This document shows positions 1 through 10,402 of a DNA stretch of 64,000 bases, piece by piece (position 1 is the first letter of the stretch; each line of letters begins with the position of its first letter). Origin of the DNA: Doryteuthis pealeii (lineage: Eukaryota; Mollusca; Cephalopoda; Myopsida; Loliginidae); NCBI GenBank assembly GCA_023376005.1, contig CM042157.1:90144570-90208569 (forward strand), read 5' to 3'. The translations under genes were made by a program, and so were the position numbers. The notes beneath the pieces were generated by a model. It did no database searches. It was not told where the DNA came from and was given only the letters and a program-made list of their open reading frames with translations.

Positions 1-609
1 TCCGGGTACAAGTATTTAAGTTTTAATGTAATGAAATATTGTATTAAATTAGAAAGGCTAATGAAACTAAATAAGAATACAGATAAAAAGATTTGAAACA
101 GAGGGGGATATAATCGAAAAATAGAACAACTGAAATTTACTCTTCCATCACTCTCGTCTTTCGATGTTATTTTTTCTAATTTAAGTATTTAGTTAAAAGA
201 GGAAGTGAAGAATAAAATGACAGTTATTTTATCTTGTTAATGGATTTTATTTAAGATTCATTGAAGAGATTTTTGCTTATATTCATTAAAATAAAACCAA
301 ACAGTTAGAAATCAATAATACTAAGCACATATTTATTAAATTCGATTTTTTAATATTAATATGCAAATTAGCCTTCCGTTCACACTGTAAACCGCTATGT
401 TCTTGTATATATAAATACAATTGCATGTTATTAGTATGTAGATATGGTTAACAGTATTGATAATGTAAAGCAGTTTTATTAATAATTGAGGTTAAAATAA
501 GGATAAATTCATGGTGAATGTGACGTCAATTACTAAGGGAATTGTGACTTGAGTAATGATTTAGTTTCGGTTACAGACAGAAAAACAAACAATCTCCATT
601 ATAATAAGA
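1..609 (-). mobile_element. Helitron-like non-autonomous element, copy 1 (3' end cut by window edge)
   Basis: Matches the 9535-10402 copy over its length. On the minus strand it starts with TC at 609 (TCTTATTATAATGGAGATT), preceded by A, as Helitrons do. The window begins inside the 3' terminal hairpin (CCGG/GGGT remnant), so the CTAG terminus lies outside. No protein is encoded, so a non-autonomous copy is inferred. A LINE fragment follows within about 100 bp. Confidence 0.6.
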
Positions 610-699
610 TTTATAGATCTTACAAGGTACATATTTAGGAACTTTCAAATGTTATATCTTTGTTTCTTTAGTCATATTAGTATTATAATTATCAATATT

Positions 700-1735
700 G
701 TGTCAAAATTTAAAAACACTAAATCAAGATGGGCTCCAGTGACAAGTGGAATCCCACAGGGAAGTGTTCATGGAACTTGTCTTTTTGTTATATTTATAAA
801 TGATCTCCCGGAAATTATCAAATGCTACACACAGATATTTTCAGATGTTACAAAAATATATTCCACTGTTAATGATCAAAATGATACTGAAAAAATTCAA
901 ACTGACATTAACAATCTTGTAGATTGGTCTGATAGTTGGCAAATGAGATTCAACACGGCTAAATGCAAGGTACTTCACATAGGAAGGAATAACCCTAGAC
1001 ACGAATATTCTATGAGAAAAAATCTCTCTAATGAAAGAGAAATACTAAGGGATACAGAGTTAGAAAGAGACCTTCGTGTGAATGTGGACCCTGAATTAAA
1101 ATTCCCCAAGCACATAGAAATACAAGTGAATAAGGCAAATAAGATATTAGGATTAATACGGAGGTCATATGAGTACATGGATGAAGAAATGCTGAAAAAT
1201 GTGTACACTGCATTGGTAAGACCTCATTTGGAGTTTGCTAATGTGGTTTGGAGCCCAAGACACAAAACTCATTGAGGGAGTCCAGAGGAGAGCTACTAAA
1301 TTAGTGAATAATTTAAAATCCCTTTCGTATGAAGAAAGACTTAGGAACATTGACTTACCAAGTCTGGTTTTCCAACGTATAAGAAGGGATATGATTGAAG
1401 CCTACAAATACACGCATGGTTTTTATTCAACGAACTCTGACCTACTAAACATTGCTCAAAATACCTATACATGGGGACATAAACTAAAACTCCTTAAAAA
1501 ATCTTGTAAAGCAAACGCAAGACAAAATTATTTTAGCTACAGAGTGGTGAATACATGGAATAAACTACCTTCATCAATAGTGAATCTCTAAACTCCTTCA
1601 AGGCAAAGTTGGATAATCTGTGGAATGATTATAAATATTCTGTGGATTTAAAATGAATATTTATAAGGAACAGCTGACAGGTCTCAGACCTAATATACTA
1701 GCTGAAAAGATATTATTATATCATTATTATTAATA
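700..1735 (+). pseudogene. 5'-truncated CR1/jockey-like LINE reverse transcriptase remnant
   Basis: The C-terminal half of a non-LTR retrotransposon reverse transcriptase in two frames: 649-1275, then 1235-1591. Motif SGIPQGS at about 748 is the conserved RT block before the active site. The active-site box reads FSDV where the copy at 16.85-18.06 kb has FADD, so one catalytic Asp is lost. A frameshift near 1262 separates WSPRH from the LIEGVQRRATKLV region, and the conserved VVNTWNKLPSS motif lies near 1550. The copy ends in an AT-rich 3' UTR shared with the second copy. The 5' part of the LINE is missing, typical of target-primed truncation. The gene is dead, and transcription is not suggested. 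Confidence 0.85.
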
Positions 1736-1789
1736 TTATATATAATATTCTTGTCTCTTAGAATAAATTCAGCAATAACTTTTAGTTAT

Positions 1790-3070
1790 TCTTAAAAAAA
1801 AAAGAAAAACCATTAGACATCATGATAAAAAAATTTTGAACTATAAAGAGTTGCCTCCCTTGCATGTCCTAGTAAAAAATTTGGACAATATCCCTGAAAA
1901 ATATTTTAGGCCTCATTTCACCAGAATTGTTTATTGTTTTTATATGTGTAAGAGAAAAGATAAATAAAGAGAATCAGAAAGAAATTGAAGAAGTGAAAAA
2001 AGCAAGAAATAGAGGAGTCTTTATTGAAACTAATCTAAGAATTTTAGCTTATTAATTTGATTACTTATCTTATTTTTTCACTTATTGTATCAGTTTGGTG
2101 GCTTGCTAATGGCACATTGAGTTATTCATTTTTAGCAACAACAGCTCTTATTTCCCACCTGACAGGTAAAGGTTATTTGAACCCCTGAAGCAGTATCCTC
2201 TGGTAAAATATTAATGACTTAATTCAAATGTAATTTGAAGATGCCTCTTATCAAAATGATCAGTGGCTTCAGGCTTCTAAGAAGTAATGAGAAGGAATAA
2301 AATAATGTAGGCAGTGAAAATGGATCAAAAATGAAAACGAAATAGAAAGAAAAAAAACAACAAAAAAAAATAAAATGAATAAACAAAAAAATACCAAGTA
2401 ATCCCATCTTTTTATTCCGATGAACTGAACAATTCTTTAAACAATGATTTTGACTAAAATCTGTTCTTTATGAAACAACAGATTTTTATTGATAAAAATT
2501 ATATTTTTAATATTAAATTGAAGGACAAGAAATTTGAATAAGTCATAAAAAATGTAAGGAAAACTATCACAAATTTCCTATGATTTAAATTCATTAACCT
2601 TTATTCTGCCAAACATGCAAGCAGTAATGTGATTATTATTTCTAGCATAGGAGGTGTTATTAGAATTGAGACAAATTCACTCTTGGGGAATATTCTGAAT
2701 TATATTGTACCTTTTTCAACAGACAAATAAATACTCTGAAACTAACATTGTGTGATTTCTGTAATTATATTTTTTTTTATTCCTGAACTTTCTACGCCAA
2801 AGCTTTTTTTTATTTCCCAATTTTTAAACTTTAAGTTTAAATTTTCACTATTAACAGATATTAGGTTTTATTCTGGAAATGAATAAAACTTTAAGTAACT
2901 TTTTACTATTAGTAAATACTTAAATATTGGAGATAAAGCTATTAATGAAAAAGTTTAGTTTCAGATATTGTATTGTAAATTTTAGAAATTGTATTCCATT
3001 TAAAGAAAAGTGGTAGGAAAAAATTTAAATGTATTAGGATAAACTGCAATAAATATCTTTGTTTTTATTT
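1790..3070. other. AT-rich DNA without recognised features
   Basis: Only short chance reading frames and A/T homopolymers are seen. No RT, transposase or splice-site-supported exon was recognised. Confidence 0.5.
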
Positions 3071-3086
3071 TTTTATTTTTTATTTT

Positions 3087-3089
<3 letters not shown>

Positions 3090-3178
<89 letters not shown>
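3090..3178. repeat. (CA)n(TA)n compound microsatellite
   Basis: About 34 bases of CA repeat run directly into about 54 bases of TA repeat. The open frame read through it on the minus strand is a microsatellite artefact. Confidence 0.95.
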
Positions 3179-3180
<2 letters not shown>

Positions 3181-3595
3181 GAGAAAGTGGAAGAGAATCC
3201 TACAGTATGTAATATAATGAAAAATTGAAAAACACAAGTTCATAAAACGAGTGATGTTTATTTTGCCAACTCTGCAGCATTTCAATCCATTCCAATAGAT
3301 CTTCATCAGGGCTTTTGTTAATTTGAAGAAAAAATAAATTCATCACAGAGAATAAGAACTCTGTGAGAGTCTTTTGCTTTGTTGGTCAATCTGTTTAAAA
3401 AAATTATATACATATATATATGAGGTTAAGTAAACAAACAAATGTGTTTATTTTTATATGGCTTTAAGCTGACAATTTTTGGAGGATATGTGCTTAATTG
3501 AAGTCATACCTAATTTTGAAAATTAATTAGTTAATAATTAATGAATTTAGGCGGGCACATAGGTTCAAATGTAAGGCTAAACAAATCGAGAAAAT

Positions 3596-3647
3596 GTCAA
3601 ACCCTGAATGTACATTTCGACCTATTAGGTCTCATCAGCAGCTTGAC
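3596..3647 (-). ncRNA. Candidate type I hammerhead ribozyme (left arm)
   Basis: Reading the minus strand: stem I 5' strand GTCAAGCTG (3646-3638 region), core CTGATGA, stem II GACCT/AGGTC with loop AAT, core GAAA, then T-GTAC-A as a one-pair helix III with a palindromic loop. After cleavage triplet ATT comes CAGGGTTTGAC, which closes stem I as CTG/CAG plus GTCAA/TTGAC around a small internal loop. All invariant core residues are present. A very short helix III with a palindromic loop is known for Penelope hammerheads and suggests activity as a dimer. Cleavage is predicted, not shown. Confidence 0.7.
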
Positions 3648-3693
3648 AGTCGAGGTTTCGAGTCACACATGGAGCAGTCTCCCATGTCTATAA

Positions 3694-3735
3694 CCTTGCT
3701 GATGAGACCTAATAGGTCGAAATGTACATTCAGGG
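3694..3735 (+). ncRNA. Candidate type I hammerhead ribozyme (right arm)
   Basis: Mirror copy of the left-arm motif. Stem I is CCTTG (3694-3698) with CAGGG (3731-3735), including one G-U pair. CTGATGA is 3699-3705, stem II GACCT/AGGTC 3706-3718, GAAA 3719-3722, helix III T-GTAC-A 3723-3728, and predicted cleavage is after 3730. Stem I is weaker than in the left arm because the outer part does not pair as well. Both arms would form ribozymes on opposite strands. Confidence 0.65.
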
Positions 3736-3858
3736 ATTGACATTTTCTCGATTTGTTTAGCCTTACATTTGAACATATATGCTCGCCTAAATTCATTAAT
3801 TATTAACTAATTAATTTTCAAAAATTAGGTATGACTTCAATTAAGCACATATCCTCCA

Positions 3859-3863
<5 letters not shown>

Positions 3864-3916
<53 letters not shown>
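3864..3916. repeat. (TA)n microsatellite
   Basis: Uninterrupted TA repeat abutting the outer end of the hammerhead palindrome. Confidence 0.95.
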
Positions 3917-3918
<2 letters not shown>

Positions 3919-4437
3919 GGTAAAGAAAAAGGCTTAAAAAGTGTCCATTTTGCGGTTATAGATTTAACTAACTTTATTGAAAATGGTAAACAGAAATTCA
4001 TGGGGTTTTATAATTCCATTTTTTCTGGAGAATTCTGAAAAAAGGTTTGGTACCAGTTCTTCTCATTGACTTAGGGGTCATCGTTTATGACTGGAGATTA
4101 ATCAAACAGGTGTTGGTAATCAATCTGGGTTGTTTTGCCCCCTCAATAAATTCTTATTTAGAGGGATTGGCCACTTTGACCCTCTGTTGTCTTGAATTTT
4201 TTAATTATTTATTTTTTTTTATCCAGCAGTCATTTTCAATGAACCATTTCTTTCCAGGTGTTTTTCATAAATCTCAATATTTTAACCTTGTAGTCTCCAA
4301 ATCCGACACTGTTACAATCCAGTGGAAGATAGTTTTAAAACAAACTAAGAAGAATAAAATTAAATTGAAAGTACATGTGATTATAATATAATTTAGAATT
4401 AATAATAGTTTAAACTACAAATTAAGATAAGTTTAGC
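3917..4437. other. Unassigned AT-rich stretch
   Basis: An open frame of 114 codons (4047-4391, plus) exists. Its hydrophobic, Phe/Leu/Lys-rich composition matches translated AT-rich DNA and no family is recognised. Not called as a gene. Confidence 0.4.
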
Positions 4438-4442
4438 ATATA

Positions 4443-4497
<55 letters not shown>

Positions 4498-4500
4498 GTA
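4438..4500. repeat. (TA)n microsatellite
   Basis: TA repeat with occasional TG interruptions, immediately before a SINE. Confidence 0.9.
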
Positions 4501-4528
4501 TACATACATACATTATATATATAAAAAG

Positions 4529-4776
4529 GAAGCGCGTGGTGTAATGGTTAAAGTCATGGGAAATGGACTCGTCGCCCCAAGTTCAAATCCTGGATGTGAT
4601 AATTGCATTTCACTTAGCGCTAATACCCTTGGGAAAGGTATGAATCCTACTCTCCCTCCAGCTATGGATAAATGGTAGGGCAGACTGGGCTCTTTAACCT
4701 TGGTTAGGCAACCGGTCTAAGAGAAGGAAAACTCTGAATTCAAACCTGTTGAACTCCGCTTAAGAAATTGACCGCG

Positions 4777-4783
<7 letters not shown>
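4529..4783 (+). mobile_element. tRNA-derived SINE, family B
   Basis: The head resembles a tRNA: A-box-like TGGTGTAATGG near 4538 and B-box-like AGTTCAAATCC near 4580. A roughly 190-bp body follows with GCGCTAATACCCTTGGGAAA and GGGCTCTTTAACCTTGGTTA, ending near GCGGAGGGG in a TA tail. A minus-strand copy lies at 32903-33151. Pol III transcription and LINE-driven movement are inferred from the boxes. The 64-codon open frame across it is incidental. Confidence 0.8.
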
Positions 4784-4816
<33 letters not shown>

Positions 4817-4956
4817 TGATCAAAGCCTGAAGAAGATATCAGGAGATCTGAAACACTTGCCACAAATGTAAGATAAAAATAATTTAAAAAATTTCTCTAA
4901 AAACATAATCCATTATATATATATATATAATATATATAATATATATATATATATTT
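4784..4956. repeat. Two (TA)n microsatellite blocks
   Basis: TA runs at about 4784-4813 and 4913-4954 with about 100 bp of unassigned sequence between them. Confidence 0.85.
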
Positions 4957-5560
4957 CCTTTTATTTAATGTGGATTCTTTAGACCCCCAACACTGTAGTT
5001 GAAGGCCTAGACCTGATTCTTCCATTTGCCACAGTACCTATTATTTCTTTCATCTTGAGGGCCAAATCTGCATTTTCTTCAGCTTGTCACACATTCCATT
5101 TCCAACCAGTTATTATATAAGGCTGGGCGTTCTTCACTTGTGTGTCACAAGAGTCATGCAGCATCTGGAAAATTTGTGATTTACCTAATGTAAACTTCTC
5201 AACAACTGTCGACTGTCAGAAGTTTTAGCTTCATTGATTAACTATATAGTGCCATGTTTGTTAAGGAATTAAGTACTCCCAAACATTTTTTTACATACTG
5301 ATTAAACGCTCCATTATTTCAACTTTTGTGATAACTCATATATTTGCATTGGCAATGATAATTTAGGAATTAACCCAAAATAAATACATCATACTTTGTC
5401 TTTATTAAAGAGGTCACATTTATCAATAGAACCTAATCCATCCTTTAGCTGTTTACTTAGGTCCTGCCAGTGATGTCGATCAGTAAGTGGTAGGGAATAG
5501 CAACGACTGAGGCTCTTAACACTTTTTTTAATGGATTGTGGGGATTTCATTCCTATTGAC
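4957..5560. other. No recognised feature
   Basis: Mixed AT-rich sequence between a microsatellite and a LINE tail. No coding or RNA signal was seen. Confidence 0.4.
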
Positions 5561-5562
5561 AG

Positions 5563-6022
5563 AGAACTGGGAATGGATTCGTTGAAACTTCGGCGTCTGA
5601 CAACTGACCTGGTAAACGCTCATAAGGTCATTAATCATCTTAATAACAGCAACTTTGAGCACCTTTTTGAAATCCATCTTTCTAACACACATGGGCATGC
5701 CTAAAAAGTCAGAAAACAGCACTGCTCACATGACTTTCGGAAACATTTCTTCATGCTCAGAATTGCAGTGGCATGGAATAAGCTGCCCGCATCTGTTGTA
5801 GGCTGCCGAAACACTGAATCTTTCAAAGCCTCCATGCTTCCTGTAGTCTGCCGACGCTATACCTGATGCCCCTCTCCACACACATATGCACACATACATG
5901 CATATTACTACTGTAATCTGTTCATATTCCTGACACTAATAAATTATTCTGTGTACTTGACATGAGACTTTGATGAGTTGTGGTACACCTGAGCACTGTA
6001 CACAATAAATTTCATTATTATT
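5563..6022 (+). pseudogene. CR1-like LINE 3' end with (ATT)n tail, copy 1
   Basis: Encodes the last part of a non-LTR reverse transcriptase ORF: TDLVNAHKVINHLNN near 5600, a frame break near 5690, then AWNKLPASVVGCRNTESFK and a stop after RRYT. A CA-rich 3' UTR with GAGCACTGTACACAATAAA and an ATT tail follows. Homologous 3' ends occur at 8612-8880 (+), 22527-22615 (-), 31252-31722 (-) and 36480-37165 (-). A stop in the GHA-KVR region and frameshifts show it is dead. Confidence 0.85.
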
Positions 6023-6442
6023 CATTAACACTTTTGCAGATTCCTTTTATTATGGAAAGACTCTGGCATTTAGAATGTTTTTATCTTCATTGCAGCCCAT
6101 TTGAAGAGCTCCTGTAGATGGTTCACCAGTTGTTTGTATATGGGATCTGGATTCTGCAACAAGTGGTTACATCATCCATGAAAGCCTTCATAAATGGGAT
6201 GGGTTTTTTTGTGTTGTTTTTATTACTACGCAGTATTATCTTCATTACCAGCATGAAAATATATCGGTACTCGAATAATTTTACAGTCTGATGATTCAAA
6301 AAATTATTTAGTTTGTGTAACAAACATTTATCTTTCAATATTATCTCCTTTCTTGTCAACATTATACAGTGAACATTTCAGATCAGAATTCAGCTAGTAA
6401 CTTTATGTAAGCATGGGAACTTTTTGATACACTCTCCTCTGA

Positions 6443-6486
<44 letters not shown>

Positions 6487-6590
6487 ATATGTTGCTTATC
6501 TGATACACAAATGCAAAATATACTGTATCATTAATCTCATTTCATTCTGAGGAACACCAACAGTCGGATTACAGCACTTGCTACACACAT
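6023..6590. other. AT-rich DNA with a (TA)n block
   Basis: Holds a TA microsatellite at about 6446-6482. Otherwise nothing recognised. Confidence 0.5.
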
Positions 6591-6990
6591 GGATCCCCAA
6601 ATGGGTTGAAAAGGGGCTCTTTAGCCTCGGTTGGCAACCTATCAGTCAACAGAAAGTCCGACACAAAACCTCTACTGCCTTTTAAGGAAAGGCTAGGGGA
6701 GTAAACCCCGAAAACAAATCAGGAGTCAGAGTCCCTAAGGTGGCGTGATGCTGAAATCCAGTGCTACCCATCAACTCCTGCGATACCACCGTTGCCAAAC
6801 CGCATTGGTACCTTACCTTTTCTTTGGATCACAGCGGCAGTGTGGAGAGGGGGGGATTTGCTGCATGGGCAACAGCTTATCCTCCATATGAAACCGCCCA
6901 GGCTATGTAGTTCAAAGAGAGGAAAAAATTTTAAAAACAAAAAAACTTTGACACTACTCCATCATCTCTCATAGACAGAAGAATGCCAAC
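6590..6990 (+). repeat. GC-rich repeat-like island, possibly LINE/SINE body
   Basis: A sharply GC-richer block. Its first part (GGGCTCTTTAGCCTCGGTTG, about 6616) parallels the body of SINE family B (GGGCTCTTTAACCTTGGTTA), so the two share ancestry. The rest, with the run AACCGCATTGGTACC, resembles untranslated ends of LINEs but I cannot name the family. No open frame is convincing. Confidence 0.4.
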
Positions 6991-7058
6991 CAACCGTATA
7001 TGTATAGTAAAAGAATGATTCAGAAGTTAAAAGTAATCCTGAATAAAACAATTTCAAA

Positions 7059-7448
7059 GGTAATTTATGAGGAAGTGTGTCCTGGTCTCCTGCCTCAAAA
7101 ATTGCTACCCGGTGACTATCAAAATAACAAACCCCAGCTCGTCGTAATTCTTGTTTATTTATCGTAATTTGTCGTAATTCTTGTTTAGATATGAAGATGG
7201 ATATATAGTTTGGAATAGACTGAGATAGATAGATAGATAGATAAACAAACAAAATAATATAGATAGATATGAACAAATGGAGATAGATAGATATTTTCGA
7301 CAAGTAAATGTATTTGGGGGGGGGGGTCGCATCTTTTTTTTGTCGTAATTCTTGTTTATTTAAAACTAAAAACAAGACATTAAACAAACATGAATTAAAA
7401 AAAAAAATCTAAGTATTTAAAGTAATATAGATAAATATGAACAAATTG

Positions 7449-7481
<33 letters not shown>

Positions 7482-8114
7482 TGAAGATGGATAGTTTTGA
7501 ATAGACTGAGCTGGGTCGTTATTTTAATAGTCACCGGGTAGCAATTTTTGAGGCAGGAGACCGGGATGGTCTTCCTCATAAATTACCAAATATGAACAAA
7601 TTGAGATAGATAGATATGAAGATGGATAGTTTTGAATAGACTGAGCTGAGTCGTTATTTTAATAGTCACCGGGTAGCAATTTTTGAGGCAGGAGACCGGG
7701 ATGGTCTTCCTCATAAATTACCAAATATGAACAAATTGAGATAGATAGATAGATATGAAGATGGATAGTTTTGAACAGACTGAGCTGAGTCGTTATTTTA
7801 ATAGTCACCGGGTAGCAATTTCTTAGGCAGGAGACCAGGACGCACTTCCTCATAAATTACCAATTAAACTATAATTTATAGCTTCTAAAATGTAGTTATT
7901 AGGTTTGGTTTCTATCTATATTATTTTGTTTGTTTATCTATCTATCTATCTCAGTCTATTCCAAACTATATATCCATCTTCATATTTAAACAAGAATTAT
8001 GACAAATTACAATAAATAAACAAGAATTACGACGAGCTGGGGTTGTTATTTTGATAGTCACTGGGTAGCAATTTTTAAGGCAGGAGACCGGGATGCACTT
8101 CCTCATAAATTACC
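7059..8114. mobile_element. TIR/foldback DNA transposon (MITE-like), 8-bp TSD, copy 1
   Basis: Begins GGTAATTTATGAGGAAG and ends with its inverse. It is flanked by a perfect 8-bp duplication ATTTCAAA (7051-7058 and 8115-8122). Terminal arms extend inward for about 200 bp and include GATA/TATC microsatellite and the motif GTCGTAATTCTTGTTTA. Inside, a unit of about 128 bp carrying the right terminus is repeated about three times (7471-7862). No transposase is encoded. Eight-base duplications fit hAT-like or Mutator-like mobilisation, and the long arms fit foldback elements. The superfamily is inference. Confidence 0.75.
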
Positions 8115-8610
8115 ATTTCAAATAATAAATATTTGATTAAGAAACAAGATTATTGATCATGTTAACATTGCAGTATTTTTTAAATATCATTTTAGATTTT
8201 TAGAGACTTGCTCTTCTTTTTTTCATTTTTAGATTAATTTTAAGAAAAATAATGATGAAAGTAACAATGCAGATTAAGGTGAGGAGTACAGCCACAAAAA
8301 AAAACAAAAAAAAAAATACGTCAACACATTTCAGTCTGTAAAAAGACGATAAGAAATGTCCAATTTTAGAAAACAGGATGAAAGGACACAAAAATCAGAT
8401 AAGAAGAGGAAAGTCAAAAAGAAAACTTGGTGTGAATTTGTAGATGCTGAATCGAGTTGACAGAATAATTTTAGTCACAAATTTGTTTTAGGCACAACCC
8501 CCCCCCCCACTAACCCCCCCAAAAAAACGAATGTGTTCTCATTAACAAAATCAAAGATTACACATTACATAGTACAAATAAAATAAAATTATCATACCTC
8601 ATGATTTAAA
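8115..8610. other. AT-rich spacer with poly-C/poly-A tracts
   Basis: Contains homopolymer runs near 8499-8526. No feature recognised. Confidence 0.4.
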
Positions 8611-8611
8611 A

Positions 8612-8880
8612 TTGCGGAGACATGGAATAAACTGCCTGCATCTGTTGTAGGCTGCCGGAGCACTGAATCTTTCAAAGCCTCCATGCTTCCTGTAGTCCGC
8701 CAACACTATACCTGATGCCACTCTCCACATACACATGCACACACATACATGCATATTACTACTGTGAACTGTTCATGTTCCTGACACAACATTATTCTGT
8801 GTACTAGACATGAGACTTTGATGAGTTGTGGTGCACCTGAGCACTGTACACAATAAATTTCATTATTATCATTATTATTT
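8612..8880 (+). pseudogene. CR1-like LINE 3' end, copy 2 (strongly truncated)
   Basis: Only the final reverse transcriptase codons (TWNKLPASVVGCRSTESF) plus the CA-rich 3' UTR and the GTACACAATAAATTTC-(ATT) tail remain. Same family and orientation as 5563-6022. Confidence 0.8.
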
Positions 8881-8916
8881 TAAAATAGGCCTTCAAGATA
8901 TGAAATAAGAATATTC

Positions 8917-9413
8917 GGTAATTTATGAGGAAGTGCGTCCCAGTCTCCTGCCTCAAAAATTGCTACCCGGCGACTATTAAAATAACGACCCAGCTCAGTC
9001 TATTCAAAACTATCCATCTTCATATCTATCTATCTATCTCAATTTGTTCATATTTATCTATATTACTTTAAATACTAAGATTTTTTTTTATTCGTGTTTG
9101 TTTAATGTCTTGTTTTTAGTTTAAATAAACAAGAATTACGACAAAAAAAGAAGCGACACACCCCCAGAGACATTTACTTGTCGAAAATATCTATCTATCT
9201 CCATTTGTTCATATCTATCTATATTATTTTGTTTGTTTTTCTATCTATCTCAGTCTATTCCAAACTATATATCCATCTTCATATCTAAACAAGAATTATG
9301 ACAAATTACGATAAATAAACAAGAATTACGATGAGTTGGGGTTGTTATTTTGATAGTCACCGGGTAGCAATTTTTGAGGCAGGAGACCGGGACACACTTC
9401 CTCATAAATTACC
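8917..9413. mobile_element. TIR/foldback MITE-like element, copy 2
   Basis: Same termini as 7059-8114 (GGTAATTTATGAGGAAG and inverse) without the internal triplication. Flanks GAATATTC (8909-8916) and AGATATTC (9414-9421) match at 6 of 8 bases, a decayed 8-bp duplication. Internal TATC microsatellite and a short run of C are present. Confidence 0.7.
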
Positions 9414-9534
9414 AGATATTCATTAAAATCAAACGGATACCATATGACAAATGCTTATCATTCCAATGGAATGATTGAATTTATAAGGATCTTATAACAA
9501 AATTTTATTGATACCATTATTTCCTTTAAAACTA

Positions 9535-10402
9535 CTAGCAAATATATGCACCCTCCGGGTGCAAGTATTTAAGTTTGAATGTAATAAGATATTATATAAA
9601 ATTAGAAAGGCTAATGAAACTAAATAAGAATGCAGATCAAAAGATTTGAAACATAGAACAACTGAAACTTACTCTTCCATCACTCTCGTCTTTCATTGCT
9701 ATTTTTTCTAATGTAAGTATTTAGTTAAAATAGGAAGTAAGAATAAACTTACAGTTATTTTTTCTTGTTAATGGATTTCATTTAAGATTTATTGAAGAGA
9801 TTTTTGCTTATATTCATTAAAATAAAACCAAACAGTTAGAAATCAATAACACTGAGCACATATTTATTAAATTCGATTTTTTAATATCAATATGCAAATT
9901 AGCCTTCCCGTTCACACTGTAAACTGCTATTTTGTTGTATATATAAATATAATTGCATGTTATTCGTATGTAGATATGGTCAACAGTGGCTTCGGCCTCT
10001 GGACCATTGATATAATTAACGGCGTCGATCCCAGGGGGCCATCCCCCCAGGCAACACCTGCCCCCTCGATTTAAAGCGGCAGGGCTGGGTTTATTGCCCA
10101 GTGCCTTGAGGGGTAATGCCGACGGGATCGACGCAATTTTTCACCTGCCACCCCATGAGTCTCGGCTTGTGGGTGGTCCCACATAAATAGGGCCTTGTGC
10201 CTGACCCGTACAAGTGGGGTACGTGGAAAATATCATGTAGATATGGTTAACAGTATTAATAATGTAAAACAATTTTATTAATTATTAAAAAGGTTAAAAT
10301 AAAATCATGGAGAATATGTCAATAACTAAGGGAATTGTGACTTGAGTAGTAATATAGTTTCGGTTACGGACAGAAAAACACACAATCTCCATTATAATAA
10401 GA
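9535..10402 (-). mobile_element. Helitron-like non-autonomous element, copy 2, with nested insertion
   Basis: The minus strand starts TCTTATTATAATGGAGATT at 10402, preceded by A. It ends with a perfect hairpin GCACCC-GGA-GGGTGC (9547-9561), nine bases, then CTAG at 9538-9535 followed by T. TC start, 3' hairpin, CTRR end and insertion between A and T are the Helitron signature. Copy 1 lacks the 247-bp insertion at 9988-10234, so that insertion is later. No Rep/helicase frame is present. Confidence 0.85.
9988..10234. mobile_element. GC-rich, highly structured retroposed sequence with 20-bp TSD
   Basis: Inserted in the Helitron between direct repeats ATGTAGATATGGTYAACAGT at 9968-9987 and 10235-10254, one mismatch. 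It is much GC-richer than its surroundings. It can fold as GGC-TTCG-GCC at 9988-9997; an 11-bp perfect stem 10022-10032 with 10124-10134 enclosing hairpins 10034-10047, 10057-10083 and 10085-10101; then 10168-10183 and 10207-10223. There is no poly-A, no tRNA A/B boxes and no open frame. The 20-bp duplication indicates target-primed retroposition of a folded RNA. The RNA family is unknown to me. Confidence 0.7.

Larger units (their letters stand above)
3478..3860. mobile_element. Long palindrome, Penelope-type terminal structure with hammerhead cores
   Basis: Two inverted arms of about 162 bp (3478-3639 and 3698-3860) flank a 58-bp centre and are nearly identical. The inner end of each arm carries a hammerhead ribozyme core. 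Palindromic, hammerhead-bearing ends next to TA microsatellites fit Penelope-like retroelements, in which minimal type I hammerheads are known, or a related retrozyme. No reverse transcriptase or GIY-YIG frame is visible nearby, so this would be an end-only remnant. Assignment to Penelope is inference; the palindrome and cores are directly visible. Confidence 0.7.

Noticed and set aside
4047..4391. 114-codon open frame as a membrane protein gene
   Set aside because: Composition matches translated AT-rich DNA; no start context, splice support or family motif.
4530..4600. Functional tRNA gene
   Set aside because: A and B boxes are present but the acceptor and anticodon stems do not pair. It is the head of a SINE with a second copy elsewhere.
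7059..9413. CRISPR-like array from the repeated AGTCACCGGGTAGCAATTTT units
   Set aside because: The repeats are transposon termini and internal duplications with microsatellite spacers, in animal DNA.
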